This document shows, one piece after another, positions 11,209-22,076 of a stretch of 64,000 nucleotides of DNA. The position numbers and the translations under genes are program-made. How positions within the stretch are numbered: position 1 is the stretch's first letter; the number at the start of each line of letters is the position of its first letter. The notes under the pieces were generated by a model. It had not been told where the DNA came from. It saw nothing but the letters and a program-made list of their open reading frames with translations, and did no database searches. Location of the stretch: NCBI RefSeq assembly GCF_030272615.1, contig NC_081405.1:161576194-161640193 (forward strand), given 5' to 3'. Source of the DNA: Cryptomeria japonica. Lineage: Eukaryota > Streptophyta > Pinopsida > Cupressales > Cupressaceae.

Positions 11209-11574
11209 TTATGGCTGCTCCTGTCCTACCCTCATATCCAGTCTTGGATCCTTGAACACTTGCCTCAGTGCATCCCTGTCTCCGTCTCGATCATAAGGAA
11301 CAAACTCTCCATCAATCGGTATCTGCAGTATCTTATACACATCCTCTAAGGTGACTGTCATCTCACCCATCAAAAAATGAAAAGTACATGTCTTTGAGTG
11401 CCATCTCTTAGCTAATGCAGTCAGCAATCCTATGTTTGCCCGAAACTCAGGCACATACAGAATATATCGCAAGCCCATAGCCTGAACTATTACTCTATCC
11501 TCCAATGTCAGCTCTGGTTGTAAACTCTGAGTCAACGAGAATCTCTCTCATGACTCCAACATAGGTAAGTCCTC
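11209..11574 (-). pseudogene. Antisense plant mobile domain (PMD) fragment
   Basis: On the minus strand a frame opens after a possible splice acceptor (CTGCAG then GAG at 11574). It reads EDLPMLES, then a TGA, then continues with LTLEDRVIVQAMGLR, LTALAKRWHSKTCTFHF and GEMTVTLEDVYKILQIPIDGE. This is the aminotransferase-like plant mobile domain found in plant transposons and in some host silencing proteins. It is antisense to the surrounding gypsy element. Extra ORFs, some antisense and PMD-like, are known in plant Ty3/gypsy elements. The fragment is truncated after VGQEQP and has a premature stop, so it is not functional here. There is no ATG in frame after the stop. Confidence 0.7.
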
Positions 11575-11608
11575 CTGCAGTCAAGCAAATCACCTGTGTC
11601 AATCCTAG

Positions 11609-11755
11609 TAGTACTCCCTGTTCATCACAAAGTGCTTCTCTTTTTAGTACTCCCTATTCATCACAAAGTACTTCTTTTTTATCCTAGTGGCATTCCCCGT
11701 TCATCACAAAGTGTTTCTCTTTTTAGTACTCCTTGTTCATCACAAAGTGCTGCTT
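11609..11755. repeat. Short tandem repeat, about 4 imperfect copies
   Basis: Four imperfect units each carry TTCATCACAAAGT preceded by a TACTCC- or ATTCCC-like segment and followed by a CTTCT/TTTCT-rich spacer. Spacing is about 36-47 bp. It lies in the 3' region of the Tat-like element. Confidence 0.7.
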
Positions 11756-11984
11756 TGATCATATCCTAGGGCCTTTGCTTGAGTGTATCCTCTTGAGTAG
11801 TTTCCTATTTGGCTACGTATGTTCTATCACAAAATTGTCAATCCTAGCCCTATCTGCTATTCTAGTCTTCCCTAGAGGACCTGCTTGAGTGTATCCTCTC
11901 AGCAACTTATCCAATCGATAGCGTATGTTTATCACGGAACTACCGATTCAACCTTGAAGACATAAATGCACATTCCTGACACAT

Positions 11985-12115
11985 ACGCGCCTACTCTACA
12001 CAGACGCACCTAAATCACACAGATGTGCCTCTGATCTACCTAGACGCGTCTGTCCTACGCAAACGTGCCTATCCTACCAAGACATGCCTGGCACCAACGT
12101 AGACGCGCCTTAGCA
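11985..12115. repeat. Short tandem repeat of an AGACGCGCCT-like motif
   Basis: About seven degenerate units of roughly 18-20 bp, each containing a variant of AGACGCGCCT followed by a CTAC-like spacer. The variants differ mostly at CG positions (CG, TG or CA), as expected if methylated CpG sites have mutated. Confidence 0.6.
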
Positions 12116-12610
12116 TTTCCCCCCTTGCTTGACATATCTAATGTGCATTTATTGCCCTACTTGACATGCATTTATGACAACATTTAATGTGACAAAGTAC
12201 AAGGAGGTTTTGCGGTACTTACCATCTCTCCTGCATCTATTGGCCTCGGATATTGGCAAACGTGATCGAATATTTGAACCAATGCCATCGCTGTTGACTG
12301 CTCTTTGTTCTCTCTGCAGTCTGATCTCTTAGGTGTGTGGATGACAATGAGGATGTTTTCACTTGTAGTCTATCTTATAGACTACCCTAGCCCTTGTTTC
12401 TCGAGTCAGTCTTCTTTATCCTATGACTCTATCACTCTATCTTATCCAGTTAGTCCATTCTAGCCTTTCTTTCTTGTTGAAAGGTTGTCTGTGATCTTTT
12501 CAAAAAAATTCATCCAACCTCTCGAGGGGGCATATCATTCCCATCTTGGGGCAACTTTTTATCAATTCATCTTATCTTCTTTGAAACAACGCGACAAGCT
12601 GCATTGTCTC

Positions 12611-12624
12611 AAAGAGGGGAAAAA
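12611..12624 (+). other. Polypurine tract of the Tat-like host element
   Basis: AAAGAGGGGAAAAA lies immediately before TGTAGACATC, the start of the LTR. The young element has the matching AAAGAGGGGCAAAA before its own 3' LTR at 22077. Confidence 0.75.
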
Positions 12625-12797
12625 TGTAGACATCTAAAATTGTCCTGTCTAATTAAATAAATATTTTTATTTATTTAATTATTTTAGCCTAATTCTTCTA
12701 TTAATTGAATAAATCTTTATTTATTTATTTGATCCCACTTCCTCTATTAATTAAATAAATCTTTATTTATTTGATTAATTCATTAGCCTTTTCTACC
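12625..12797 (+). repeat. 3' LTR of the Tat-like element, first segment (split by insertion)
   Basis: The LTR starts TGTAGACATCTAAAATTG directly after the polypurine tract and runs 173 bp to the target site CTACC (12793-12797), where the younger element entered. The remainder continues at 23372. Confidence 0.75.
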
Positions 12798-13469
12798 TGT
12801 AGACACCTAAAAATGGTCAACGCTTGCGAGGTCATACTTTAACATTTACGCATTGCCTCATTTTAGGTTTTTGCGTCGCATTAACATTTCTCCTATGTCA
12901 CGCACTTGGTTTTTATCATTTGCGAGCATCGAGTCATTCTTCTATCATCTCGCCTTTGAATTTGGTCTTGTCGACAACAACCTTCAGTCATGATTTTGGT
13001 CGATCTTTGTCCTTGTCAATCTTGTTATATTGCGATCAATTCGTCATCGATCGTTATCTGTCTCAATTGTGTCAATTTGGATCAATTTGTCATTGTTCCT
13101 CGTCAATTGGCGCATTTTCTCAATCAAATTGTTTATCACATTGGTCATTTATCAATCCAAAATCATGATCGACATTAATTATCTTCAATCAGGACCTAAT
13201 TATCATCCTCGCACTTCTAATTCGTCTTCTAGGGTTTTATGATTTATTCATTTAACCTAATTTGCCATTTCTTCCTTTAGGATTACTAAATTATTTATTA
13301 AGCCTAAGTTTTCTCATTACAATTAAATATTCATTTAATTGGCTAATTATTCCTCTTTGTGAGTGAATTAATTAATAAATGAAAAATTATTGATTAATTC
13401 ACTAATTCTCTAATTTCCTATTTTCTTAATTTCTAATTCAATTTTCTCCTATTTCTTTCCTAAATCTAT

Positions 13470-13650
13470 GGCAATGACATAGAAATTTGTCATAGAAATA
13501 TGTCATAAATTGTCATAAAATTCTTGACATAGAAATGTGTCATAGAATTTGTCATAAAATGTCATAAAATGTCATAAATTCTTGACATAGAAATTTGTCA
13601 TGAATTGTCATAAGCCTTGCATAGCAATTTGTCATAGATATGCTATTATT
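13470..13650 (+). promoter_or_regulatory. Array of TGTCATA / TGACATA motifs in LTR
   Basis: In about 180 bp just upstream of the TATA box there are nine TGTCATA, one TGTCATG and three TGACATA words. The identical cluster is in the 3' LTR at about 22749-22929. The core TGTCA/TGACA contains the TGAC recognised by TALE homeodomain and (as TTGAC) WRKY factors, so an enhancer role is possible. That role is inference from motif density and position. Confidence 0.5.
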
Positions 13651-13708
13651 GATTTGAATTTCCATTCGAATCTCATCATGCTAATCTTGTCTTTTTCTCC
13701 AATTTCTC

Positions 13709-13715
13709 TATAAAT
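13709..13715 (+). promoter_or_regulatory. TATA box of young element 5' LTR
   Basis: TATAAAT in the context CTCTATAAATTGG. It lies downstream of the motif array and about 370 bp before the LTR end. The same box is at 22988-22994 in the other LTR. Confidence 0.55.
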
Positions 13716-14092
13716 TGGATGATTTTCTTCAATCAAATCCCTTAACCCTTCGAATCCTTAATCCCGAATTTCTATCAAACTATCGAACTTTCGTTTCTAG
13801 TACTCTTGAACTTTTCATCAAATCTTGCTTTCAATTGTATGTGCACTTGTAGGTGAGATCCACAAACCCATTGAAGAGGAAAGAACAACAATGGAGCCGC
13901 ATGGAAGGAGTATTCAATTCTACATCTGGTTTGCATAATTTTCATTTTGAATGCTTTGTTTCCATATCTCTATTGAGTGTGCTTAGAATTAGGTTCATTT
14001 CAATGAGTGTTCTTTTGATTGAGTTATTCATGTCTGGTGTTTTGTTTTGATCTACTTGTTTTGATGATTCCTAATTTCTACGCTACATTAAT

Positions 14093-14108
14093 TGGTGAAC
14101 CCGACGTG
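14093..14108 (+). other. Probable primer-binding site of young element
   Basis: TGGTGAACCCGACGTG begins five bases after the LTR end. The leading TGG complements a CCA tRNA tail. I cannot assign the tRNA by eye. Confidence 0.6.
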
Positions 14109-16392
14109 AATACTAACCTTCTAACCCCTCTACTGTGTTTTGGAGTGCTTTTAAGTTGATTTGCAGGTCAAAAAACCCAAAAACAGAGCCGTGCAGGGTA
14201 TTCTGGAGACTTCTGCGCTTGTGTGAAGCATCTTGCGCCTGTGTTGAAGAATCTTGCGCCTGTGTCAAGACATTCTGCGCTTGTGTCAGACATCTTGCGC
14301 CTGTGTCCTAACTTCTGCGCCTGTGTAAAGTCCAGATCAGAGGTGAAAAATGCAGTTTTTACTTGAAAATTTTTATATGTTTTAGTAAATTGCAATTTTG
14401 AGGGTCTTTGGTGCATTTCTGGATAAATATGGTGCCCGTAAACACGACGAGACATCATTGATGTTTTCAAAATTTGGTTCTAGATTATTTGAATACCTTT
14501 CCAACGCATCAAACGGTTTGTAATTCGGAGCTAGGATGAGAAAGTTATGCCTTCTCAAAGTGGACTGAAATTTTATATTTAGTTTTCATAAATCAGATCA
14601 TCTGTGCTTTGGATTTTGGGTACTAATTATTTGTGCAGGATCTTGGCATACGCATGACAAAGACTAAAAATCAAACTACTAACATGTGTTATGCAGATTC
14701 GATGGTCAAAGACAACAAATCAAACTTCTGACATGTGTTTTGCAGGTTGCCTTGGAGAAACAACCAAATTGTGTGTTTGAGTTTTTTTAATTAGGCACGT
14801 AGTGATTTATAAATAGGTGGGAATGAACCTTTGTTTGCTTTGATTGTTAAGTATGACATTGGAGTAGGAGAGTATGCTCTCATCCTTCTTAGGGTGATCA
14901 GAAATCCAGATCTTCGGTACCATACTTGTGTTGTTGATTGTTTATCTTCATTAGAGGGCCTGCCTTCCCGACCACTTTGCTTTTGCAAGCAAGTGATAAT
15001 CGTGAGAAGGGAATGACCCAAAGTGAGTACGGCTAGAATTCCTTGGCATTCTAACTCACTATAAACAAATACCTGATGAGCGAAAGCTTTGAAGGAAGTG
15101 TTACGTGGGAATTGCAGTTACTTGGGAAGTGATGCCCCTTGAAACTCTTTCTCATATCAACATCTAAGTAGGGCCTCTTGGTCTAAATCGCGCTTGCGCG
15201 ACTACATTTGTTTGGTATCTTGATGGGCTTAATGTCTCAATCATGCTTGCATGACATCAAGGAGTAATGCTTAACAGAAATCCTTACTACATACCTTGTT
15301 TTTAGAGGCCAAAAACCCTTCTAGTTGCTTGAGAAGGACAAGTTCGGATACTTGGAAGAGATACTAAGTTCGCCATGGGGAGATTCCATGGGGACTGATG
15401 CTTGGCTGCCCTGAGAAGTGAGTGCCGTGGAGGGGAGCCCGTGGGGTCAAGCATCTATGTATTCTCCTTGAATCCCATAATGAGTCTACCTCTCAAGTAC
15501 CTAATGTCTTTTGCCTACCCTAAGGAATGTGGAAATGAGCATGATTGTCTTGAGTCTAAATTGCAATATCTTGTATTCTTTGATTGTCAAAAGTTGAATC
15601 CCATTTCAAGAACAAACACATTAATATAACATAAAGTTAAGCACAAGAGACATTCATCCAACAAACATTCAACAAGATTCAAAGATCATATTCCTAAAGC
15701 ATGGTTATCCAACATTGTTCAAAAACTTGTCTCAACTCTTATGTCACTTACATTTAGGTTCATCCTAGGTTGCATTTTGCAAAGTTCATTATCAAGTATC
15801 AAGTTAGGTTTCACCTAAGTCATACTCCTTTGCATATCAATAAGAGTCATCCATCTTGCATATGTCCTCTTGCATTAAAGTCATACCATTGTCATACATT
15901 CATATTTCCATACCCTAAGTCTCTTCATTAAGCTTAGGTCATTGTCATATCATATTAAGATCATTTGCATATTAATTGTCCTTTTGCATATAGTGTCAAA
16001 CCTAGGTCTTGTCATACTTGAGTAATCCAAATCTTTGATAAACCCTAAGTCATTGTTAAGAAGTCTAGACCTTATCAAAGTCCTTTGTCCTTTTGTCATC
16101 AATATCATTTCGTCAAACCTAGCTTAGTATCCAAGCATATAGGGGAGACATTGTCATCTTGTCCTTTGCCATTTAAGTCCTTTTGTCCTTTGAGGTCTAG
16201 ACATCATTCCAATATCCTAAGGGTCTCTCTTAGATTTGCATTCCAAAAGTTTGTCAAAATCTTCAAAAACAACAAAAACATAGATTGCATTCTTAACATA
16301 GATTGCATTTTCATCTATTTAGTTTGCATTTAGTTGCATATCATATACTATCCTCGAAAAATTCCAAAAAATATTGCATTTGCATAAGTGAC
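14109..16392 (+). other. 5' leader of young element, no gene; contains short repeats
   Basis: About 2.3 kb of leader before the ORF. A short tandem array at about 14205-14335 repeats a TTGCGCCTGTGT-like motif roughly six times, at 20-25 bp spacing. From 15600 to 16390 the sequence is rich in CTAAGTCAT/TTGTCATAC-like words. No coding frame is supported. Confidence 0.55.
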
Positions 16393-19236
16393 ATGTCTAT
16401 TGAAACAAGGTTCCAAGCACCAATGATGCAACAAAGTTTGACATATCAACCGACAATGCAATCACAATTCTATTCAACCCAACAACAAAGCAACATTGGT
16501 CAAACTTATCATGATGATTTAAATGTCCAAATACAAAAACTAGAGGAGAAACTAGCTCAAGAAAAGGAGATATTGGAGCAAAAAGTGATAAACAGTGAGA
16601 AGATAAGATCTCAAATGTCCAAAATATTTCGAAAATTTCCAGGTCAAAATCCAAATTTTGAGCCAATTGATGTAAGATCTCTTCTTGAACGATCAGACAT
16701 ACCAGCTCTCCTCTCCCAAATAGAGATGATGAAACAATTACAAGAAAGGAGACAACATCAATTTCAACATTATGTGCCTCCACAACAAGAACAAGAAGGT
16801 GTTTACTATCAATCATATTTTCAACCATCACAACCAATGACACAACCAATTGTTCAACATATGCAACCAACACAACCAATGGTCCAATTTCAACAATATG
16901 TCCAACCAACTGTACAATGTCAACAAATAGTTCAACCAAGGGTGGAATATCAACAAGTTCAAGTTCAACCAACATATCAATGTCAACAACCGCAACCAAA
17001 CATTCAAAAACAAAGGTTGTAACACACACCAACCCAAGTTTCAAACATGTCAGAACAGTTAAACCAAGTCCAATATCAAAACATGACATCAAATCAAAAA
17101 CAAGTTCAAATTCCAGGTCCAACTATGTCAAAACCTAAAAAGAAAGGTGGCCTTATTGCAATGCTCTTAAGGAAAAAACTAAGTGAATCTTTTGAGGAAG
17201 ATAAAGATAATACACTTATGTCTAGCAATGCCTCATCCCCTCACAAGAAAATTGACTCTCCAGTGGCATCTATCCCTACACCTTTAAAAGTTTCACAAGA
17301 ACCTTCCATATTGTCCTCATCAAACAATACACCCAAGGATGCAATTATCCAAGAGCTATCCATAATTGATTGCCACGATAATCCAATTTGTGACGCACAT
17401 CCTTGTCATATTTCAGAAATACAAGACCCAATGCCACCATGCACTTTATTGCCATTACCTATTTTAGAGGACCCCATTCGAAGTCCCTCTTCCTCATGTT
17501 CAAGCATTGATTCCTTGCCAGAATCCATCACAAATTTTCAAAGTGCCTTTCCTTCATGCCAAAGCATTGATCCCTTGTCAGAATCCTCCATGCATATCCA
17601 AAGTCCAACCTCATGTCAAGAGGATAATTTAGAGCACGAAGAAATGAGTCCTAAAGCAAATCAAGATCAAGATCCTGAAAACTTATCATCCCATCCAATT
17701 GTGGACCAGGACCCCATCTTCCCAGAAACTCATGATGATTCCCCTATTCTTGTCCATCCTATCCAAAGTCCTATTGACATTCCACTCCCCGAGCAAGATC
17801 AAGATATCTTAGTCTATCCAGTCCCAAATGATCCCCTTCCATTTCATGAACACAATGTCCTTTCAAATCCCATTGATATTCCACTTCTTGAGAAAGATCA
17901 AGATATCCTTTCCATCCTTTATGATGATCCCATTGAAAGTCAAGAGCAAAGCACCTTTAAAGAGGATTCCAATGATCTTCCTCCTTGTCAAGATCAAATT
18001 ATTCCTTTAGATCCTCCACAAGATCCACTTGTTCCTCCATCTCCACGTCCTAATCCCGCATATCCACTCCAAGATTGCATTTCTTTTGACGATCCCATTA
18101 TTTCTCCCATTCCATCTCTTGAAGAGCCTATCATTGAACCATGTCCACTACACGATCCTAATTCACCTCATGATCCTAATCCCCCTCATGATTCTAATGT
18201 GTCAGTGCAAGATGTTCATGAACCCTCGACATGCATAATGGGTTCTTCCACTTTGGTGCAATCCAATCCACTTCAAGATCTCATTATTTCTCTCATATCA
18301 TATCCACCTTATAATGAACTCGCGTCTTCTTCCAAAAGAAAAGAGTATCCTACAAGTCAAGATAGCCATAAAGGCAAAGGGGTAGACCTTCACAAGCAAG
18401 AACCCCTCCATATCGAAGAATATAGTAATGGTCATGGCTACAGAGCTCACACTCAAGGCATTGGTATCCCTTCAAAGTCAAAATCCAAATGTCCACCTTC
18501 CCCATCATCGCTTCCATCCATTCTAGGTCCCTATATCCCTCCATCTCCTATGCAACATCAGCAAAGGCACACATCTTGGAGAACCTTCCATCCATCCCAC
18601 ATGCCTCCCTATCATTCCCATCCACACCGACATTCATTCCCCCTTCCAAGCAATCTGGATGCCAAGTATAAAAGTCATAAGTCTAGCAATCCACATGTAT
18701 TCAAAGATCAACATGTCCAATATAATCGACATGTCAAAGCAAAGAACAAATTGATCTATAAAGAAAAAGAAAAATCAAAAAGGCCACAAAGGCCCACTGA
18801 GCAAAATAAAGAAAGGTCAAAATATATATGGGTTCCTAAATCCCTTATGCAAGCAATGCACTCCAAGGAACCACAAAAGCATGAAAAATCAAAAACCATG
18901 TGGATCCCTAAGAAGCTCCTTGAAGCACAAAAAGAAACATCAAAATTGGCATCCAAAGTTGCTATTCCTCCATCCAAACCTCTCAAATCTATTCCTCCAT
19001 CACCTTCATCATCCATTTTGGGCTCTTATGTCCCAAAATCCCAAGCTATTCCTCCATCAAAATCTCAATATCCAAAATACGTCTTTCCTCCATCAGTCCA
19101 TCACCCCTCAAGGTGTGTGCCAATGTTGATCTTGCCTTCATTTTCATCCACTCAAGCCCAGTTCTTCCAATACCCTATCCATTATCCAATGCATATTTTC
19201 CATCCTTCCATCCCTCTCGTCCAATCCTTTGCATAA
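16393..19236 (+). CDS. Unknown low-complexity protein of the young element (one internal stop)
   Basis: From the ATG at 16393 (MSIETRF) a single frame of 948 codons runs to 19236, broken once by a TAA at 17020-17022 that is explained by CAA to TAA. The first ~70 residues end in a coiled-coil-like segment (LNVQIQKLEEKLAQEKEILEQKV). A helical region with FPGQNPNFEPIDVRSLLERS follows, then a stretch of PxxQ repeats such as QPTQPMVQFQQYVQP. Beyond the stop come a basic patch (KPKKKGGLIAMLLRKKLSES), about 350 Ser/Pro/Asp-rich residues with repeated DPI/PL and QDQDI motifs, and a basic His/Lys-rich C-terminus with twin WVPKSLMQA and WIPKKLLEA motifs. There is no zinc knuckle or enzyme motif. It could be a diverged gag-like protein; I do not recognise the family. 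It is nearly intact in a young element, which suggests recent selection. Confidence 0.6.
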
Positions 19237-20218
19237 ATCATTGCCTTAGTTTCATCTCATTTTCCATTTCCTTATCCTACCAACGTCTTTGAGCATACTT
19301 TTAAAGGTCATGGTCCATTCTTTTCAAGGCTACTATCCAAATAAAAAGACGCTTGAGTCCTTCTTCCATCCCCTATCATGTGTCCATCTTCTTCTGAAAA
19401 AGTCAAAATACAAAAAAAAAAAAGAGACAAAAAAGTGAGAAAAAGAAAAAAAAAAAAAAAAAGTAAAACAAAAATAATTCGTCCACTGGTGAAAACCTGG
19501 CAAACAGGCACCTTGGGCAAGTACCATGATGAAAACCTGGCAAACAAGCGTCATGTGTAATCCATGAACTTCTTGCACACCACACTTGGGGGCAGATTTC
19601 CTCCTTCATATCCTTTTGTCCTTCATTGTTCCATTATCCTATCGACCCCCGTCATTACCCTTCATATACTATTGTCCCTCATGTCCATTTTCCCTTTCCA
19701 CCTTTGATCTTGACAAGGCTGACGATCTTCATGAGCATCATGTATCTTGTTTGCAGCTTTTAGTCTATCATAGCTTTTGGTCATTTCTCCATTTGCTTAT
19801 TATAACTTTCATCCATATTCCCTGGCTTATTGCAACTTTCTGCCATTATCCCGTATTCTATCCTGACCTTCAGTCCATGTCCCTTATCCATTCTTGGTCT
19901 TGCTTATCCTGTCCATATCTTATCGCTATCCATACACTCTTTTTGTCCCTTGATCTTGATCTGACATAAGGACATGAAATGCAAAACATATTTTTCAAAA
20001 ACCTCTTGACATGTCCCTCATGCCATTTCACTGCTTTTGTCATATCCATACACTTGTCCTATCATGCCATAGCCCTTGAAAATTGCATCTGTGTTGTCTC
20101 CATAATAAAAGGCCTTTGTCTTCCCTCTATCCACCAACATTTCAGAAAGCATATTTATCCATTTGTCATATTCCTTGCCTTGCTAGACACTGGGGGCAAA
20201 ATTTGAAAAAATCTTCCA
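19237..20218 (+). other. 3' region of young element with A-rich block
   Basis: At 19410-19480 there are long A-runs, followed at 19490-19560 by GTGAAAACC motifs around CACCTTGGGCAAGTACCATG. This is the block shared with the Tat-like host element at 9483-9625. The rest is pyrimidine-rich with no supported gene. Confidence 0.6.
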
Positions 20219-20475
20219 AAAACATTTAAAAATGTCTTGAAAAAAAAGTCATAAAAATTGAAAAATGTCCTGAAAAAAGTCATAAAAATTGAAAAATGTC
20301 CTGAAAAAAGTCAAAAAAAATCGAAAAATGTCTTGAAAAAAGTCATAAAAATTGAAAAATGTCTTGAAAAAAGTCAAAAAAATCGAAAAATGTCCTGAAA
20401 AAATCTCTAAAAATCATATAAAGTCCTGAAATAATCCAAAAAAAAAAAAAAAAAAATTATATAAAGTCCTGAAAA
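20219..20475 (+). repeat. Minisatellite, ~31-33 bp unit
   Basis: About eight imperfect units. Each contains AAAAATGTCCTGAAAAAAGTC, read as AAATGTC(C/T)TG and AAAAGTC halves, followed in most units by ATAAAAATTG or AAAAAATCG. The array ends in an A18 run near 20439-20456. It lies in the 3' non-coding part of the young element. Confidence 0.85.
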
Positions 20476-21599
20476 AAGAATGAACACAATTTTTTTTATC
20501 AAACTCACAAAAAAACACGCATTTTTGCAATAAAGTATTCCCTTTGTGCATCGACAGCTCACTGAGTATACATCCAACGAATCACAATCAAATATTGTGC
20601 TTTAATGAAATCATACATTAATAGATGAACCTTTTCAATCAAAACCAAGCATTCAAACTGATCCAAATTGTCTTATCAATCGAATATCCGCATTAAAAAT
20701 CAACTGTCCTTGTCACATTATCATGGGTCTTATACAGGGTGTGGTATACTCAAAACCAGACTGTGTCCTGTCTTAGACGGGGTACCGCATTTCCTGAAAC
20801 TAGACAACATGATCGTCCTATCAGCACATTCAACTTTTGACAATGAAGATCAAGATGTTTGTTTGATTTGCTTTAATTTGTGAGTCTTATCTTTTTATTG
20901 ATTTATCTTTGGCTTCGATCATGTCCCTATGTTGCTCGATGATGTCACTGAGTGATTTAGAGTGACCGGGATGGTTCATGATCTCTTTCTTTGATTGTGA
21001 TTTTCGTTTGTCTATGCTATGTCTGTCTTTTGCAAATCGGGTTGCATTTCAGCTCTGGCCTTCAATGCCATGATGCTACGCATCCATTTTGCTACATAAA
21101 ACTAAAGGTTCTCACCTACAAAGTGCATTACTGAAAGCAAGTTTTCATCATCTCTAACTGTCTTCTATCTCATTTCTTCTTACTAACACTTCTTCCGTCC
21201 AGTCGGATAGTCAGTTCGGTCTAGTGCTTCGATATTCGAACACATATACTGCATCCTGCATCCATTTGGTTAGTACATTTGCATTTGTATCAAGCATTTT
21301 ATCCATTTCATTTCATAAATACATCCAAAATACATAAAAATACATCCATACATGTCCATACATGCAAAAAACATAAGTCATAACATATTGCATCCATCAT
21401 ATTGATGCATATCATATCACATATCATAATAATATCGGAGTACAAAATTGGACTGTCTGTCCTAAGTATGGCCCGCAGGCTGACTACAAAATGTCAAACT
21501 ACATAATGTCCACTGTCTGTCATACGGAGCACGTGCCTCTGTCACTGGGTGCTTCCTCTGTCCTCCTCATCCCCGCAATGTCCCGTAAGCCATTAAAAT

Positions 21600-21833
21600 T
21601 CATGCAATCCAAAACATGGGTTTTCGAGATACATACCGCTGCTCCTGCGTCCTCCGATCGTCTGAATGTGCATACACGTTCTCCAAGGTGATCCGCCGTT
21701 GGAATGTTCGCCATCTATCTGCAAGTGTCCTTGTCCAGAGCAACAACTCCTCCTCTTTAGCTAGTGCAAATGAGTCATTTTCACCCTCTTGGTCTCATTT
21801 ATAGCGCTTTGTCATTGCATAGATGGACGTCAT
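21600..21833 (-). pseudogene. Antisense ORF in the 3' region of the young element
   Basis: On the minus strand a frame from the ATG at 21833 reads MTSIYAMTKRYK, a TGA at 21795-21797, then DQEGENDSFALAKEEELLLW, TRTLADRWRTFQRRITLENV and YAHSDDRRTQEQR, to a TGA at 21600. It is locally more GC-rich than its surroundings and charged like a real protein. A GTATGT donor-like site follows the QEQR codons, so it could be one exon of a spliced antisense gene. It sits where the host Tat-like element carries an antisense PMD fragment. I do not recognise the domain. The premature stop fits CGA to TGA. Confidence 0.4.
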
Positions 21834-22061
21834 CCTCTCCATCTTATGTTGGTCACGGTCTTGTGCACATTAAATTGCTTGTCCTTCATGCATCTGATAT
21901 CTGATTGTTAGTCCGTTCGATCCTATCATCTTTATCGATCAATTGGCCTCTTCTTTGCATGTTTCCGGCCAATTCCTCGAGGGGGCATGCATATGTCATT
22001 ATCATTGTCTGGGGCATTTTCATTATTGTTCTTTGAAACAACGCTCAGAATCGCATTGTCT

Positions 22062-22076
22062 CAAAGAGGGGCAAAA
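22062..22076 (+). other. Polypurine tract of young element
   Basis: CAAAGAGGGGCAAAA lies directly before the 3' LTR start TGTAGACACC. It primes plus-strand DNA synthesis in LTR retrotransposons and is nearly the same as the host element's tract at 12611. Confidence 0.8.

Larger units (their letters stand above)
12798..14087 (+). repeat. 5' LTR of young element
   Basis: 1290 bp, TG...CA ends, matching the copy at 22077-23366 with a constant offset of 9279 bp and no visible indel. It contains a TATA box at 13709-13715 and a cluster of TGTCATA motifs at about 13475-13650. Short ORFs in it are repeated in the other LTR and are not genes. Confidence 0.95.

Noticed and set aside
12824..13242. Plus-strand ORFs repeated at 22103-22521
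   Set aside because: These are inside the 1290-bp LTRs of the young element; no domain and no conserved start context.
16397..17122. 241-residue minus-strand ORF opposite the young element's ORF
   Set aside because: It is the mirror of a repetitive Gln/Pro-rich coding region; low-complexity sense sequence leaves antisense frames open.
20219..20475. Possible CRISPR-like array
   Set aside because: Units are contiguous with no unique spacers and the context is a plant retrotransposon; it is a minisatellite.
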